NCBI GenBank assembly: GCA_965220485.1
Contig: OZ244832.1
Span: forward strand, 558,001 to 622,000
Origin: Aldehydirespirator sp965220485
GTDB taxonomy: Bacteria > Actinomycetota > Acidimicrobiia > Acidimicrobiales > Aldehydirespiratoraceae
Direction: 5' to 3'
Length of the DNA stretch: 64,000 nucleotides
Positions 42,403 to 51,070 of this stretch are shown here, one piece after another. The notes below the pieces were generated by a model that did not search any database, was not told the DNA's origin, and saw nothing but the letters and a program-made list of their open reading frames with translations. Numbering within the stretch: the stretch's first letter is position 1; every line of letters starts with the position of its first letter. The translations under genes and the position numbers were made by a program.

Positions 42403-43062
42403 GTGAAACTGCGACCTACCCGCTCGGCCTCTAAACGGGCGCTGGTGGTAGCAGCACGCCCATCGGATGCACTCCCGGCGCGGCCCCGTGCCGATCTGGT
42501 GGTTGCGGCCGACGGCGGACTGGACGCGGCCCGGAGAGCGGGCTGGCCCGTGCACGCCGTAGTGGGAGACCTGGACAGCGCTGGCGCGGCCTCGCTGGAA
42601 TGGGCCCGCGGCCTCGGCGCGGAGATTGAGGCCCATCCGGTCCGCAAGGACTCCACAGACCTCGAGTTGGCCCTGGAGTTCGCCAGCCGAAGGGCTTCGG
42701 AGATTCACGTCATCGCGTCGGGCTCAGGGCGCCTGGACCACACCATCGCCAACCTCTTGGTGCTGGCCTCGTCCCGATGGGCCGACATGAACGTAACGGC
42801 GACCGTTGACGGGTCCCACATAGAGGTCGTCCGGGGCTCGCGCCGGCTGGCGGGACGGATCGGCGACACGGTCTCGCTGCTGGCCGTCGGCGGCCCCGCT
42901 CGGATCGCGTCCTCGGCGGGCCTCGAGTATCCGCTCGCCGACGAGTGTCTGAGTCCCACATCTGCCCGCGGAGTCTCCAACGTGATCGTCGGCGCTCCTG
43001 CGACGCTCGATGTTGTCGAGGGCGTCGTGCTCGTCGTGCAGCCCGCGACCAACCGAGACTGA
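42403..43062 (+). CDS. thiN: thiamine pyrophosphokinase
   Basis: 219 residues with the TPK blocks: VVAADGGLDAARRAGWPVHAVVGDLDSAG (Asp-rich Mg/ATP site), RKDSTDLELALEFA, SGSGRLDHTIANLLVL and the C-terminal beta domain with SARGVSN. It converts thiamine plus ATP to thiamine pyrophosphate. GTG start at 42403 follows AT-poor repeats; no ribosome-binding site is obvious. Its role is housekeeping and the context gives no further hint. Confidence 0.9.
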   Translation: MKLRPTRSASKRALVVAARPSDALPARPRADLVVAADGGLDAARRAGWPVHAVVGDLDSAGAASLEWARGLGAEIEAHPVRKDSTDLELALEFASRRASEIHVIASGSGRLDHTIANLLVLASSRWADMNVTATVDGSHIEVVRGSRRLAGRIGDTVSLLAVGGPARIASSAGLEYPLADECLSPTSARGVSNVIVGAPATLDVVEGVVLVVQPATNRD

Positions 43063-43174
43063 ACACCGCCCGCTCGGCGTCGTTCCTGCTCCTGTTCGCG
43101 GCCACGGCCTCGCCCGCTCGGCCTCTTGACGCCCGAATAGGACCGGATCGCAGCCGGCCAGTAGCTTCCTGCCG

Positions 43175-44368
43175 GTGAGCTTCGACATGACGGCTCTGCT
43201 GAAGCCGCGGCTCGCTGACGGGGAAGCCAGCTGGGTCGGGGATCCTCCGTTCAACTTCGTCGGCGGCCACAACGATCCTGCCAGCGTGCCGTTCGGCGGG
43301 TTCGCCGAGGCCGCAACGGCTGCCTTGGCCCGCCATGGTCCGGCTCTGGCCCGATACAACCTCGGAGGAAGCCCCCAGGGCCATCTGCCGTTGCGGGAGT
43401 TCATCTCCGAGGCCCTAGCCCGCAGGGCGCACACGGCCACCGACCCATCGGAGGTCCTGGTGACGTCCGGCTCGCTGCAGGCCCTCGAACTGGTCAACGC
43501 CGCGCTGATCTCCCCCGGAGATCCGGTGATCACCGAGGAGGCGACCTACGCCGGAACCCTGAGCCGGCTGGCCGCTCTGCAGGCGGATGTTCACGGAGTC
43601 GGGCTCGACCAGAACGGGATACGCATCGATCATCTCAACGACGTGCTGGAGTCCCTGGCCCGCCGGGGCCGGCGCCCGAAGTTCATCTACACCATCCCGA
43701 CGGTGCAGAACCCCACGGGAACGGTGATGCCGGTGGATCGCCGGCTCGAGCTGCTAGAGACAGCCCGTCGCTACGAGGTCGCCATCTTCGAGGACGACTG
43801 CTACGCCGACCTGGTCTTCGACGGGCGGCGGCCGCCAACCATCCGCTCGCTGGACGCCACAGGCGGCCAGGTCGTCTACTGCGGATCGTTCTCCAAGACG
43901 CTGGCCCCCGCGCTGCGGCTGGGCTACATCGTTGCCGACTGGCCGATGATGAGCCGGCTGCTGGCGCTGAAGACCGATGCGGGATCGGGCGCGCTGGAGC
44001 AGATCGTGGTGGCGGAGTACGCGTCGGCCCACTTCGACGACCACGTCGACGCGCTCACCGCGGTGCTGCGAGGCAAGTGCGACGCAATCTGCGGCGCGTT
44101 GCGAGAGAACCTTCCGGACCTTGCCTCCTTCGATGAACCGTGGGGCGGGATCTTCGTGTGGGTGGCGCTGCCCGACGGCGTCGACACGGACCGGCTCGTG
44201 GCGCCCGCGGCCGCGAGGGGAGTCGAGTTCAATCCCGGATCGGGATGGTGCACCGATCCCGGCTACGGAGCGAGCCGCATGCGGCTGTGCTTCGGCCATC
44301 TGCCCCCTCACGACATCGCCGCGGGCATCGTCGCGTTGGCCGATGTCGTGAGAGCCAGTCTGAGCTGA
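43175..44368 (+). CDS. PLP-dependent aminotransferase, class I/II
   Basis: 397 residues of fold-type I aminotransferase: YNLGGSPQGHLPLREFISE, VTSGSLQALELVNAALI, PTVQNPTGTVMP (Asn179-Gly182), FEDDCYADLVFDG (Asp207, Tyr210) and the Schiff-base Lys241 in GSFSKTLAPALRLGY. It lacks the GntR domain of MocR proteins but belongs to the same aminotransferase branch (2-aminoadipate/valine-pyruvate type). Substrate not readable. GTG 43175; 17 bp before the PBP4 gene. Confidence 0.88.
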   Translation: MSFDMTALLKPRLADGEASWVGDPPFNFVGGHNDPASVPFGGFAEAATAALARHGPALARYNLGGSPQGHLPLREFISEALARRAHTATDPSEVLVTSGSLQALELVNAALISPGDPVITEEATYAGTLSRLAALQADVHGVGLDQNGIRIDHLNDVLESLARRGRRPKFIYTIPTVQNPTGTVMPVDRRLELLETARRYEVAIFEDDCYADLVFDGRRPPTIRSLDATGGQVVYCGSFSKTLAPALRLGYIVADWPMMSRLLALKTDAGSGALEQIVVAEYASAHFDDHVDALTAVLRGKCDAICGALRENLPDLASFDEPWGGIFVWVALPDGVDTDRLVAPAAARGVEFNPGSGWCTDPGYGASRMRLCFGHLPPHDIAAGIVALADVVRASLS

Positions 44369-44385
44369 ACGGTCGGAGCGGGCAC

Positions 44386-45876
44386 ATGGGCGAGGGTTAT
44401 GGCAAGCGTCGTCGGAGGCTTCGCCCGGTATTGCTAGTCGCAGCGACTATCGCAGGGGCCACCCTCGGAGCTCCTTCTGGTGCCGTCGCCGAGACGGGCT
44501 CGGTGACGGGATCCGTGGAGGCACAAGAATCAACGCAGAGGTTGGCTCGAGAGTTCTCGTCGGTGATGTCGCTGCGGATCGCTCCAAGCACAATGTGCCT
44601 CGTTGTGCTGCTCGACGACGAGATGATCGTCGACGCGCAGAGCGACACCGCTCTCATGCCGGCGTCGCTCATGAAGATCGTCACCGCGGCCGCCGCCTTG
44701 GAGGTGATGGGATCCGATGGGGTCTATACCACCGAAGTGTTCGTCCGAACCGACGCCCTCCACTCGGTCACCGACGGCACCCTTCACGGCGACGTGTACC
44801 TGGTCGGAGGGGGAGACCCGGTGCTGAACACGCCGCGCTACGGCGATCGCATACCCGATCCTGTCGCCTACACCGATGTGACCGAACTCGCCGAGAGCGT
44901 CCGTGCGAGCCTGGACAGCAAGGGGATCCGACGGATACAGGGCCGGATAGTGGGCGACGACTCCCGGTATCCCGACAGGGTCAGGGACTACTACCGCGAG
45001 TTCCCGCCCGACGGCGACGAGCCCTTATGGCGATACTCCGCCGACACCGTCAACCACATCGGCCCGCTGTCGGGTCTGCTGATCAACGATGGCTTTGTTT
45101 CCTACACGTGGAGGACCGGGATCGATGATCGTCGCGAATACGTGAGATCGACCGATCCCACCCGACACGCCGCTTCGCAATTCGACGACCTCCTGGAGGC
45201 GCGGGGCTTGGTGATCACCCGCCGGCCTCAGGCCGGCACCGCCCCGGCCCCGGCCGAGCTGACCTCGCTGGCCAGCATCGAGTCCCCTCCCGTGTCACAG
45301 ATCGTGGCCCGCATCCTGACCCGCTCCGACAACACCATCGCCGAGATGCTCCTCAAGGAGATCGGTCGCCGAACCCTCGGATCGTCCCGCGCCGTCGCGG
45401 TCGGCGTCGTCGCCGGTGTCATGCAGCGGATGCTCGGGCCGCTCGCCGCCGGCCTCGAGATCGCCGACGGCTCCGGCGTGTCCAGGTACAACCGTCTCAC
45501 TTGCGCGGCTGTGGCCGAGCTGCTCCGGCGCTCCGGCCCGGGCTCACCCCTGGTGGACGGACTGGCCGTAGCCGGCGAGAGCGGAACGCTGAAGACCTGC
45601 CGGCCCGTGCCGCATCCGGTGAGCGCAGGCAGTCCCAACAGGGTCTACGCCAAGACGGGCACGCTGTACCTGTCGAACGCGCTGGCCGGAGCGGCTCGGG
45701 CGGCGAACGGCGAGACGGTCACATTCGCCATGATCGCCAACCGGCCCAACATGGACCTGCTGAGCCGGTGTAACGCTCTGCGCACGACACTGATAAACGC
45801 GGCGGCCCGGTACAACTACGGCCCGGTGCCATGGAGGATCTCGGGCGACGTCGGCGTCTGGCCGGTCTTCGGCTAG
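44386..45876 (+). CDS. dacB: D-alanyl-D-alanine carboxypeptidase/endopeptidase (PBP4, S13 family)
   Basis: 496 residues: signal peptide (RPVLLVAATIAGATLGAPSGAVA), catalytic SLMK in PASLMKIVTAAAALE, large S13 insertion with YLVGGGDPVLN and DDSRYP, SDN in LTRSDNTIAEMLLKE, and KTG in YAKTGTLYLSNALAG. It trims peptidoglycan stem peptides outside the membrane. ATG 44386 gives a proper leader. With the three M23 proteins it forms a local concentration of wall-remodelling enzymes. It ends in a 199-bp spacer facing the convergent SLH gene. Confidence 0.92.
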   Translation: MGEGYGKRRRRLRPVLLVAATIAGATLGAPSGAVAETGSVTGSVEAQESTQRLAREFSSVMSLRIAPSTMCLVVLLDDEMIVDAQSDTALMPASLMKIVTAAAALEVMGSDGVYTTEVFVRTDALHSVTDGTLHGDVYLVGGGDPVLNTPRYGDRIPDPVAYTDVTELAESVRASLDSKGIRRIQGRIVGDDSRYPDRVRDYYREFPPDGDEPLWRYSADTVNHIGPLSGLLINDGFVSYTWRTGIDDRREYVRSTDPTRHAASQFDDLLEARGLVITRRPQAGTAPAPAELTSLASIESPPVSQIVARILTRSDNTIAEMLLKEIGRRTLGSSRAVAVGVVAGVMQRMLGPLAAGLEIADGSGVSRYNRLTCAAVAELLRRSGPGSPLVDGLAVAGESGTLKTCRPVPHPVSAGSPNRVYAKTGTLYLSNALAGAARAANGETVTFAMIANRPNMDLLSRCNALRTTLINAAARYNYGPVPWRISGDVGVWPVFG

Positions 45877-46075
45877 CGGCGAGCGAGTAGGCGGCATCTG
45901 CGGGCCAGTCCCATGCGGCCGATTCTCATTCTGTGCGCGTTTTTCCGTCCATATTCCGGCGAACCTCGGCGCCCTCACACAGAACCGGTGGAGTGCTCGA
46001 TTTGATGGGCTCAGTCGAGGATCCTGGAATCCTGCGCGCCGGTGAGCGACGGGTCGGCGCGGTCTGTGCGACTGC

Positions 46076-48574
46076 TCAGCGGTCAGAGTCGTCGAACAGC
46101 GCCGCGTACACCGCGCGGGTGTCGCTTCGGGAGAGGCCCTCCCCCAGATACCGGCCGCTGATGTGCAGCTCCCAGTGAAGATGCACCGACCGGTTGGTGA
46201 GCCCGGCTGCAGCGGAGACCGTGCCGGTGTTGCCGACCCGCCCCAGGATGTCGCCTGCGGTGACCGGCTGGCCGACTCGCAGCGCCGGGACGACCGCATC
46301 CATGTGGGCGTACAGCGTCACGGCGTGGCCGACGCCGTCGATGATGCCGTGATCGACGACGACGTAGTTGCCGTTGAGCATCACCGACGTGAAGGTGGGC
46401 GTGGCTCCCAGCTCCGCGGCTATGTCCAGCATGTCGTTGATGTCGGTGAGCGATGCGTCCTCGTAGTCGCCCACCGCTACGACGACGTGGCCGTCGATGG
46501 CCGCCCTGACCGGATGGCCCCGCGGGCAGAAGAGGTCGACGCCCCGGTGGGTGCCGGATCGGTAGTCGCGCGGCGCGTTGGGCATCAGGATCGGGTTGTC
46601 CAGCGGTGGCGGCCGGCAGTCGACGGGCAGCACGAAGTCGGGTGCCAGCCGTCTCGCGGTGTCGAGAGCCTGCTCGAACGTGAGCGGCCCGTCGCCGTAC
46701 GGTGCGACCGCCGGGATGGTCGCGGATGCGGGCGTGCCGGTCTCAGCGAGGGGGCCGACGTTGTCGGGTTCTCCGGATGGGCGCCAGGCCGCGGCCGTGC
46801 CCGGCGCCGGTGCGGGCTCCTGCTCGTCGTAGACGTGGATAACCCCGGAGTAGGCCGACACCCACACCTCGTCGTTGAGGGAGTCGTAGGTGACGCCGAT
46901 GGGGCGGGCGGCGGTGTCGAGCGTCTGCAGGACGGCCAGGTCGCCGGCCCTCAGCTTGGTGAAGGTGTCGGAGCCGTAGTTGACCACGTACAGGGCCGTC
47001 CCGTCGTCGGAGATGTCCATGGAGCGGGGCCGCTCGCCGGTTCGGGCCCGCAGCAGCTCCTCGCCGGTGCCCGCATCAAGCGCCACGACGGACCCCTCAC
47101 CGTCGAGGGTCGCATACAGGACAGCGTCGTCAATGCTCAGAACCAGGTGGCGGGGCGAGCGGCCCACGCCGGTCAGGAACCTGACCCCAGCGTCTGCAGG
47201 AGCGTCGCCTGCGGTCCCGCCGTTGGTGCCGGACCCTGCGCCGCCGCCGGATCGTGCGCCGCCGCCGGCCGAGTACGGCGACAGGTCGATGACAGCGATG
47301 TCGGTGGAGCCCATCACCGCGACGTACGCGGTCCTGCTGTCGCCGGTGACGGCGATGCCCCGCGGGTGGCGACCGACCTCGATCTCCGCGAGCGTCCGGT
47401 GGGACTGGAGGTCGATGACGCTCACGTCGTATCCGCACCAGTTCGACACCAGCAACAGGCGGTCGTCATGTGTCACGGCCATGAACTTCGGCACCGGGCC
47501 TGCCCCGTAGACGCGGTCCACGGTCAAGGTCTGAGCGTCGATGCGGTACACGAAGCTTCGCTGGCCGTCGTCCTTCGTGCAGGCGTCGCTGCCGGCCGCG
47601 GGGTTGTAGCCAGGTCCGTACATGCGGTAGTTGGACACGAACGCCTGGGATCCGTCCGATGTGAACACCGCCTCCACGGGAGCGCCCCAATAGGTCTCGC
47701 CCCTCACGTCGTATCCGAACGACCGCAGGTCGACGCTGTCGGGCAGGGTCTTGATGAGCTGCTTGCCGGCGCCGAAGATCGAGATCGTGTGCCGGTACAT
47801 CACGTTCTGAGCGAAGTACAGCCCGGTGCCCGAGGCCACTATCGACTTGGGTGTGAGCTCGCCCGTGAGCTGCGTGATTTCTGTCAGCGTCTTCTCGTCG
47901 CTGAGCACGGTCGGCTCGGACAGCAGGCCGAGGGCGCGGGCGATGAAGGTGGCCATCTGGCCCCTGGTGACGGCCTCGTCGGGGCAGTAGCGACGAGGGT
48001 CGGTGGCGCAGCCGCGGGTGATGCCCGCGGCGGTGAGGTTGTCGATCTCGCTCTCGAAGTGGTGGCCGCCGGTGTCGTCGAATCCCGCGGGCGGCCCGTC
48101 GCCGAGATCGAAGGCGCGGGTCAGGAGAGCGGCCATCTGGCCCCTGGTGACAGGCTCGTCGGGGCAGTAGCGGAGCGGTTGGGTGGCGCACCCGCCGGTG
48201 ACGCCGAGCTCGGCCAGCCGCTCGATGTGGGATGCCCGCCAGTCGTCGGGGTCCACATCCGCGAAGCGGACCGACGATACTTCGGCCGGCTCCGAGCCGG
48301 TGACAGCTCGCCCGAGCCACACGGCGACGGCCGACCGCGTCACGGGCTCGTCTCCACAGATGCGCCCCGGCGAGCACTGGGTGCCCGCCAGCACGCCCCG
48401 CAGGGCCAGAGCGTTCAGCGGCGCCTCGTAGTAGGCGAAGTCGTCGTCGCTGAAGGCGTCCGGACTGCTCTCTTGCGCAGCCGCGGGCGCGGCGACCCAG
48501 GCCGCAGCCGCAGCGACTGCCGTCGCCCAGGCGAGCGCGGCCTTCGCCGGACCAGTGAGTCTGTGGCAGAACAT
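46076..48574 (-). CDS. secreted SLH / beta-propeller / M23 peptidase fusion
   Basis: 832 residues. Order: signal peptide (AALAWATAVAAAAAWVAAPAAAQ), three SLH units (each with a CPDEPVTRGQMA-type helix; residues about 30-220), a seven-bladed-type beta propeller of YVTN/surface-layer kind (VSVIDLQSHRTLAEIEVGRHPRGIAVTGDSRTAYVAV and similar blades, about 250-580), a Pro/Ala linker, and a C-terminal LytM domain with HRGVDLFCPRG and VHLHWELHISG. It should sit in the wall and act on peptidoglycan. The start at 48574 places the leader correctly; no strong ribosome-binding site is seen. I know of no named family with this order. Confidence 0.8.
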   Translation of the reverse strand: MFCHRLTGPAKAALAWATAVAAAAAWVAAPAAAQESSPDAFSDDDFAYYEAPLNALALRGVLAGTQCSPGRICGDEPVTRSAVAVWLGRAVTGSEPAEVSSVRFADVDPDDWRASHIERLAELGVTGGCATQPLRYCPDEPVTRGQMAALLTRAFDLGDGPPAGFDDTGGHHFESEIDNLTAAGITRGCATDPRRYCPDEAVTRGQMATFIARALGLLSEPTVLSDEKTLTEITQLTGELTPKSIVASGTGLYFAQNVMYRHTISIFGAGKQLIKTLPDSVDLRSFGYDVRGETYWGAPVEAVFTSDGSQAFVSNYRMYGPGYNPAAGSDACTKDDGQRSFVYRIDAQTLTVDRVYGAGPVPKFMAVTHDDRLLLVSNWCGYDVSVIDLQSHRTLAEIEVGRHPRGIAVTGDSRTAYVAVMGSTDIAVIDLSPYSAGGGARSGGGAGSGTNGGTAGDAPADAGVRFLTGVGRSPRHLVLSIDDAVLYATLDGEGSVVALDAGTGEELLRARTGERPRSMDISDDGTALYVVNYGSDTFTKLRAGDLAVLQTLDTAARPIGVTYDSLNDEVWVSAYSGVIHVYDEQEPAPAPGTAAAWRPSGEPDNVGPLAETGTPASATIPAVAPYGDGPLTFEQALDTARRLAPDFVLPVDCRPPPLDNPILMPNAPRDYRSGTHRGVDLFCPRGHPVRAAIDGHVVVAVGDYEDASLTDINDMLDIAAELGATPTFTSVMLNGNYVVVDHGIIDGVGHAVTLYAHMDAVVPALRVGQPVTAGDILGRVGNTGTVSAAAGLTNRSVHLHWELHISGRYLGEGLSRSDTRAVYAALFDDSDR

Positions 48575-48987
48575 GGCCAGGGAGGCTACTAAGAGGCCAC
48601 GCTGATAGGCGGCCGCGAAGGCACGAGACACCTGCAATCCGACGGCATCGTGGTGCCGAACCTCACCTATCCGCGCATGTTCTAAGCCTGAATCCACCGG
48701 TGGTTCGGTGATGGGGCGTCCTGGGGCTTGTGGTGCGGTGCCATCTGCGGCGCGAATTGGCAGCAGGGAAGGCCAAAAAGGGCGCTCAGCGCTGCTATTC
48801 CGGCAACGGGGCCGTTTCACAGCAGGTTCCTGCCCATGTGGCGGGCACATGGCCGCTTGTTGGCGGCATTCTCCGACTTCAGGAGGCCCTCTCGGCGGAT
48901 GCTGGCACACCTGCGGCGTGACTGCGCCGGTGGACCCAGGCAAAGCGCTTCTGCCAGTCGTGCGAGAGCCGGCAGGCTCCTCAGTTC
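48575..48987. other. 413-bp non-coding stretch upstream of the SLH/propeller gene
   Basis: It holds a single REP-like palindrome (48754-48800) and a second hairpin, CCATGTG-GCGGG-CACATGG, near 48834. No gene is convincing. It includes the promoter region of the SLH/propeller gene, but no clear -35/-10 pair is seen. Confidence 0.45.
48754..48800. repeat. single copy of the REP-like palindrome
   Basis: GAATTGGCAGC and GCTGCTATTC lie 47 bp apart around GGCCAAAAAGGGCGCT, the same architecture as in the 72-bp array at 39440-39640. Four copies are thus visible in the window. Confidence 0.65.
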
Positions 48988-49137
48988 TCAGCCGCAGCAG
49001 TCTGCCGCAAAGCCCCAGAACGAGACTGTGCCGTCGCTGCTGACAGCGGCTGCGTGGTTCGTGGCCTCCCAGCCGCTGGCTAGGTCAACCGCCGTGAAGG
49101 CTCCCTGAGGCGCGTCAAGCTCCCGCATACCTGGGTG
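48988..49137 (-). pseudogene. fragment of an RCC1-repeat protein
   Basis: GMRELDAPQGAFTAVDLASGWEATNHAAAVSSDGTVSFWGFAAD-CCG-stop matches one RCC1-type blade (PxGxFTAVxxG...AVxxDGTVxxWG). No start or neighbouring blades exist, so it is a stray piece of a larger secreted protein. Confidence 0.6.
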
Positions 49138-49171
49138 CGTGCGTGCGTGCGGTCGGCATGCCAGCGGTGGG

Positions 49172-49591
49172 CTAGGCGGCTTCGGCGTCTCCGTCGCCGA
49201 TCTCGTGCGGGGGCGGCGACGATGCTCTCATGTAGCCCTCCATCCGGCTCAGACGCTCCCGCGCGTCCCCAAGACTGCCGCTGAGATCCCGGTGGTTCCT
49301 GTCGATGAGTTCGCGGGTTTCCTTGTGGGCTTGCTCGCTGAGTTCGCGGTTCCTGTCGATGAGTTCGCGGGTTTCCTTGTGGGCTTGCTCGCTGAGTTCG
49401 CGGTTCCTGTCGATGAGTTCGCGGGTCTCTTTGTGGGCTTGCTCGCTGAGTTCGCGGTTCTTGTCGATGAGTTCTCGGGTCTTGATGCTGTCGAGGTGCT
49501 GGTAGCGCATGGTCGCGGCCGCGAAGACCAGCATCGGCCCGATCACCGCGGCGAGGATGGGCGCCAGATCTGCGAGTGTGATCGTTTCCAC
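49172..49591 (-). CDS. small membrane-anchored coiled-coil protein, paralog A
   Basis: About 139 residues from GTG 49591: a membrane segment (LADLAPILAAVIGPMLVFAAATM), then a long coiled coil made of an 18-residue repeat ETRELIDRNRELSEQAHK (54 bp, over three copies at 49295-49470), and the end SGSLGDARERLSRMEGYMRAS. Small actinobacterial membrane proteins ending in a RLEG-like motif are common, but their function is unknown. The upstream block ATGCAACTACAATATAT (49622-49638) is shared by all three paralogs and probably holds the promoter. The stop TAG lies in CTAG, the uninserted counterpart of the site used by the 99-bp element in paralog B. Confidence 0.7.
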   Translation of the reverse strand: METITLADLAPILAAVIGPMLVFAAATMRYQHLDSIKTRELIDKNRELSEQAHKETRELIDRNRELSEQAHKETRELIDRNRELSEQAHKETRELIDRNHRDLSGSLGDARERLSRMEGYMRASSPPPHEIGDGDAEAA

Positions 49592-49645
49592 GCCTTCGAC
49601 CCTAGCGCAAGATAGCGTGTGATGCAACTACAATATATTTCACGG

Positions 49646-49975
49646 TTATTCCAGAAGAGCGTGACACCGAGTAGCGAACACTTCTGCTGGCCGAAGCGGC
49701 GCGAGTTCGGAGAGCGTCCCAGCGCTAGCCCGCGCGGCCCGGGCGGTCCAGCGGCCGTGGCGGCGTTCCAGCGTGAGGTCGAGCCCGAAGCACTCCGAGA
49801 GATTGGCGCTCGTTGATGTCTCGCTGATCGGACCCGAGGCCAGCACCGCGCCGTCTCTCAGCAGCAGCGCGTGGGTGAACCCGTCGGGTATCTCGTCGGT
49901 GTGATGGATCACGAGCACCAGCGGCGGCGTGGCCGGGTCTGCTGCCAGGCCGCCGAGCGTGACGATCAGCTGCTC
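49646..49975 (-). pseudogene. truncated duplicate of the ABC ATPase 3' end
   Basis: EQLIVTLGGLAADPATPPLVLVIHHTDEIPDGFTHALLLRDG...ECFGLDLTLERRHGRWTARAAR duplicates the last 85 residues of the ATPase at 51071-51898 with scattered changes. It starts abruptly at about 49975, and a small indel near 49730 removes the original stop so the frame runs on. No Walker A or signature motif remains. Confidence 0.85.
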
Positions 49976-50046
49976 CGGTCCTGTGCCGTCCTGTGCCGTC
50001 CTGCATGTCTGGCTGCGTGCGGGTGGCCAGACATGCTGGCGGCAGG

Positions 50047-50358
50047 CTAGGTGGCTTCGGTGTCTCCGTCGCCGGTCTCGCTCGCCGCTGGCGGCGAACC
50101 TCCCAGGTAGCCCTCCATCCGGCTCAGACGCTCGCGTGCGTCCCCGAGGCTGCCGCTGAGTTCCCGGTGGTTCCTGTCGATGAGGTCGCGGATCTCTCCC
50201 AGGGACTGCTCGCTGCGCTCGCGGTTCTTGTCGATGAGGTCGCGCGTCTTGGTGCTGTCGAGGTGCTGGTAGCGCATGGTCGCGGCCGCGAAGACCAGCA
50301 TCGGCCCGATCACCGCCGCGATTATCGGTGCCAGATCTGCGAGCGCGATCGTTTCCAC
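50047..50358 (-). CDS. small membrane-anchored coiled-coil protein, paralog C
   Basis: 103 residues: LADLAPIIAAVIGPMLVFAAATMRYQHLDSTKTRDLIDKNRERSEQSLGEIRDLIDRNHRELSGSLGDARERLSRMEGYLGGS. Same layout as paralogs A and B but with the shortest coil, so it may represent the unexpanded form. GTG start; shared upstream block at 50389-50405. It lies between the truncated ABC copy and the 99-bp element. Confidence 0.7.
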   Translation of the reverse strand: METIALADLAPIIAAVIGPMLVFAAATMRYQHLDSTKTRDLIDKNRERSEQSLGEIRDLIDRNHRELSGSLGDARERLSRMEGYLGGSPPAASETGDGDTEAT

Positions 50359-50472
50359 GCCTTGATCCTAGCACTAGATACCTTGTGATGCAACTACAAT
50401 ATATGTCACATCTGTTCCGGGTTCGAGAACATGGCCTCATATCTCCAACGAATTCCCGACTCACGACACTAG

Positions 50473-50571
50473 GTGGCTGGTGTTAAATGGCAATTTGCCA
50501 CAATTCGCAAGTCGCTGACCTGGGGTTTTGTTACCGCAAAACCCCCATTTCGGGAGTTTGGCACCAGCCAC
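50473..50571 (-). mobile_element. 99-bp MITE-like palindromic element, copy 2
   Basis: Bounded by CTAG at 50469-50472 and 50572-50575. Perfect terminal inverted repeats GTGGCTGGTG/CACCAGCCAC. Its reverse complement differs from copy 1 at two of 99 positions. The right CTAG contains the TAG stop of paralog B. Paralog A has the same stop context (GCTAGGCGGCTTCGG) without the element, so insertion with 4-bp target duplication can be read directly. Confidence 0.88.
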
Positions 50572-50937
50572 CTAGGCGGCTTCGGCGTCTCCGTCGCCGA
50601 TCTCGTGCGGGGGCGGCGACGATGCTCTCATGTAGCCCTCCATCCGGCTCAGGCGCTCGCGCGCGTCCCCGAGGCTGCCGCTCAGTTCCCGGTGGTTCCT
50701 GTCGATGAGGTCGCGGATCTCTCCGAGGGACTGCTCGCTGCGCTCGCGGTTCTTGTCGATGAGTTCGCGGGTCTCTTTGTGGGCTTGCTCGCTGAGTTCG
50801 CGGTTCTTGTCGATGAGTTCTCGGGTCTTGGTGCTGTCGAGGTGCTGGTAGCGCATGGTCGCGGCCGCGAAGACCAGCATCGGCCCGATCACCGCGGCGA
50901 GGATGGGCGCCAGATCTGCGAGTGTGATCGTTTCCAC
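50572..50937 (-). CDS. small membrane-anchored coiled-coil protein, paralog B
   Basis: About 121 residues from GTG 50937. The membrane segment and C-terminus are nearly identical to paralog A, but the coil has fewer 18-residue units (ETRELIDKNRELSEQAHK, then ETRELIDKNRERSEQSLGE). The shared upstream block is at 50968-50984. It lies 133 bp downstream of the ABC ATPase gene on the same strand and may be its functional neighbour; the A copy also travels with an ABC fragment. Confidence 0.7.
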   Translation of the reverse strand: METITLADLAPILAAVIGPMLVFAAATMRYQHLDSTKTRELIDKNRELSEQAHKETRELIDKNRERSEQSLGEIRDLIDRNHRELSGSLGDARERLSRMEGYMRASSPPPHEIGDGDAEAA

Positions 50938-51070
50938 GCCTTCGACCCTAGCGCAAGATAGCGTGTGATGCAACTACAATATATTTCACGGTTATTCCAG
51001 AAGAGCGTGACACCGAGTAGCGAACACTTCTGCTGGCCGAAGCGGCGCGAGTTCGGAGAGCGTCCCAGCG

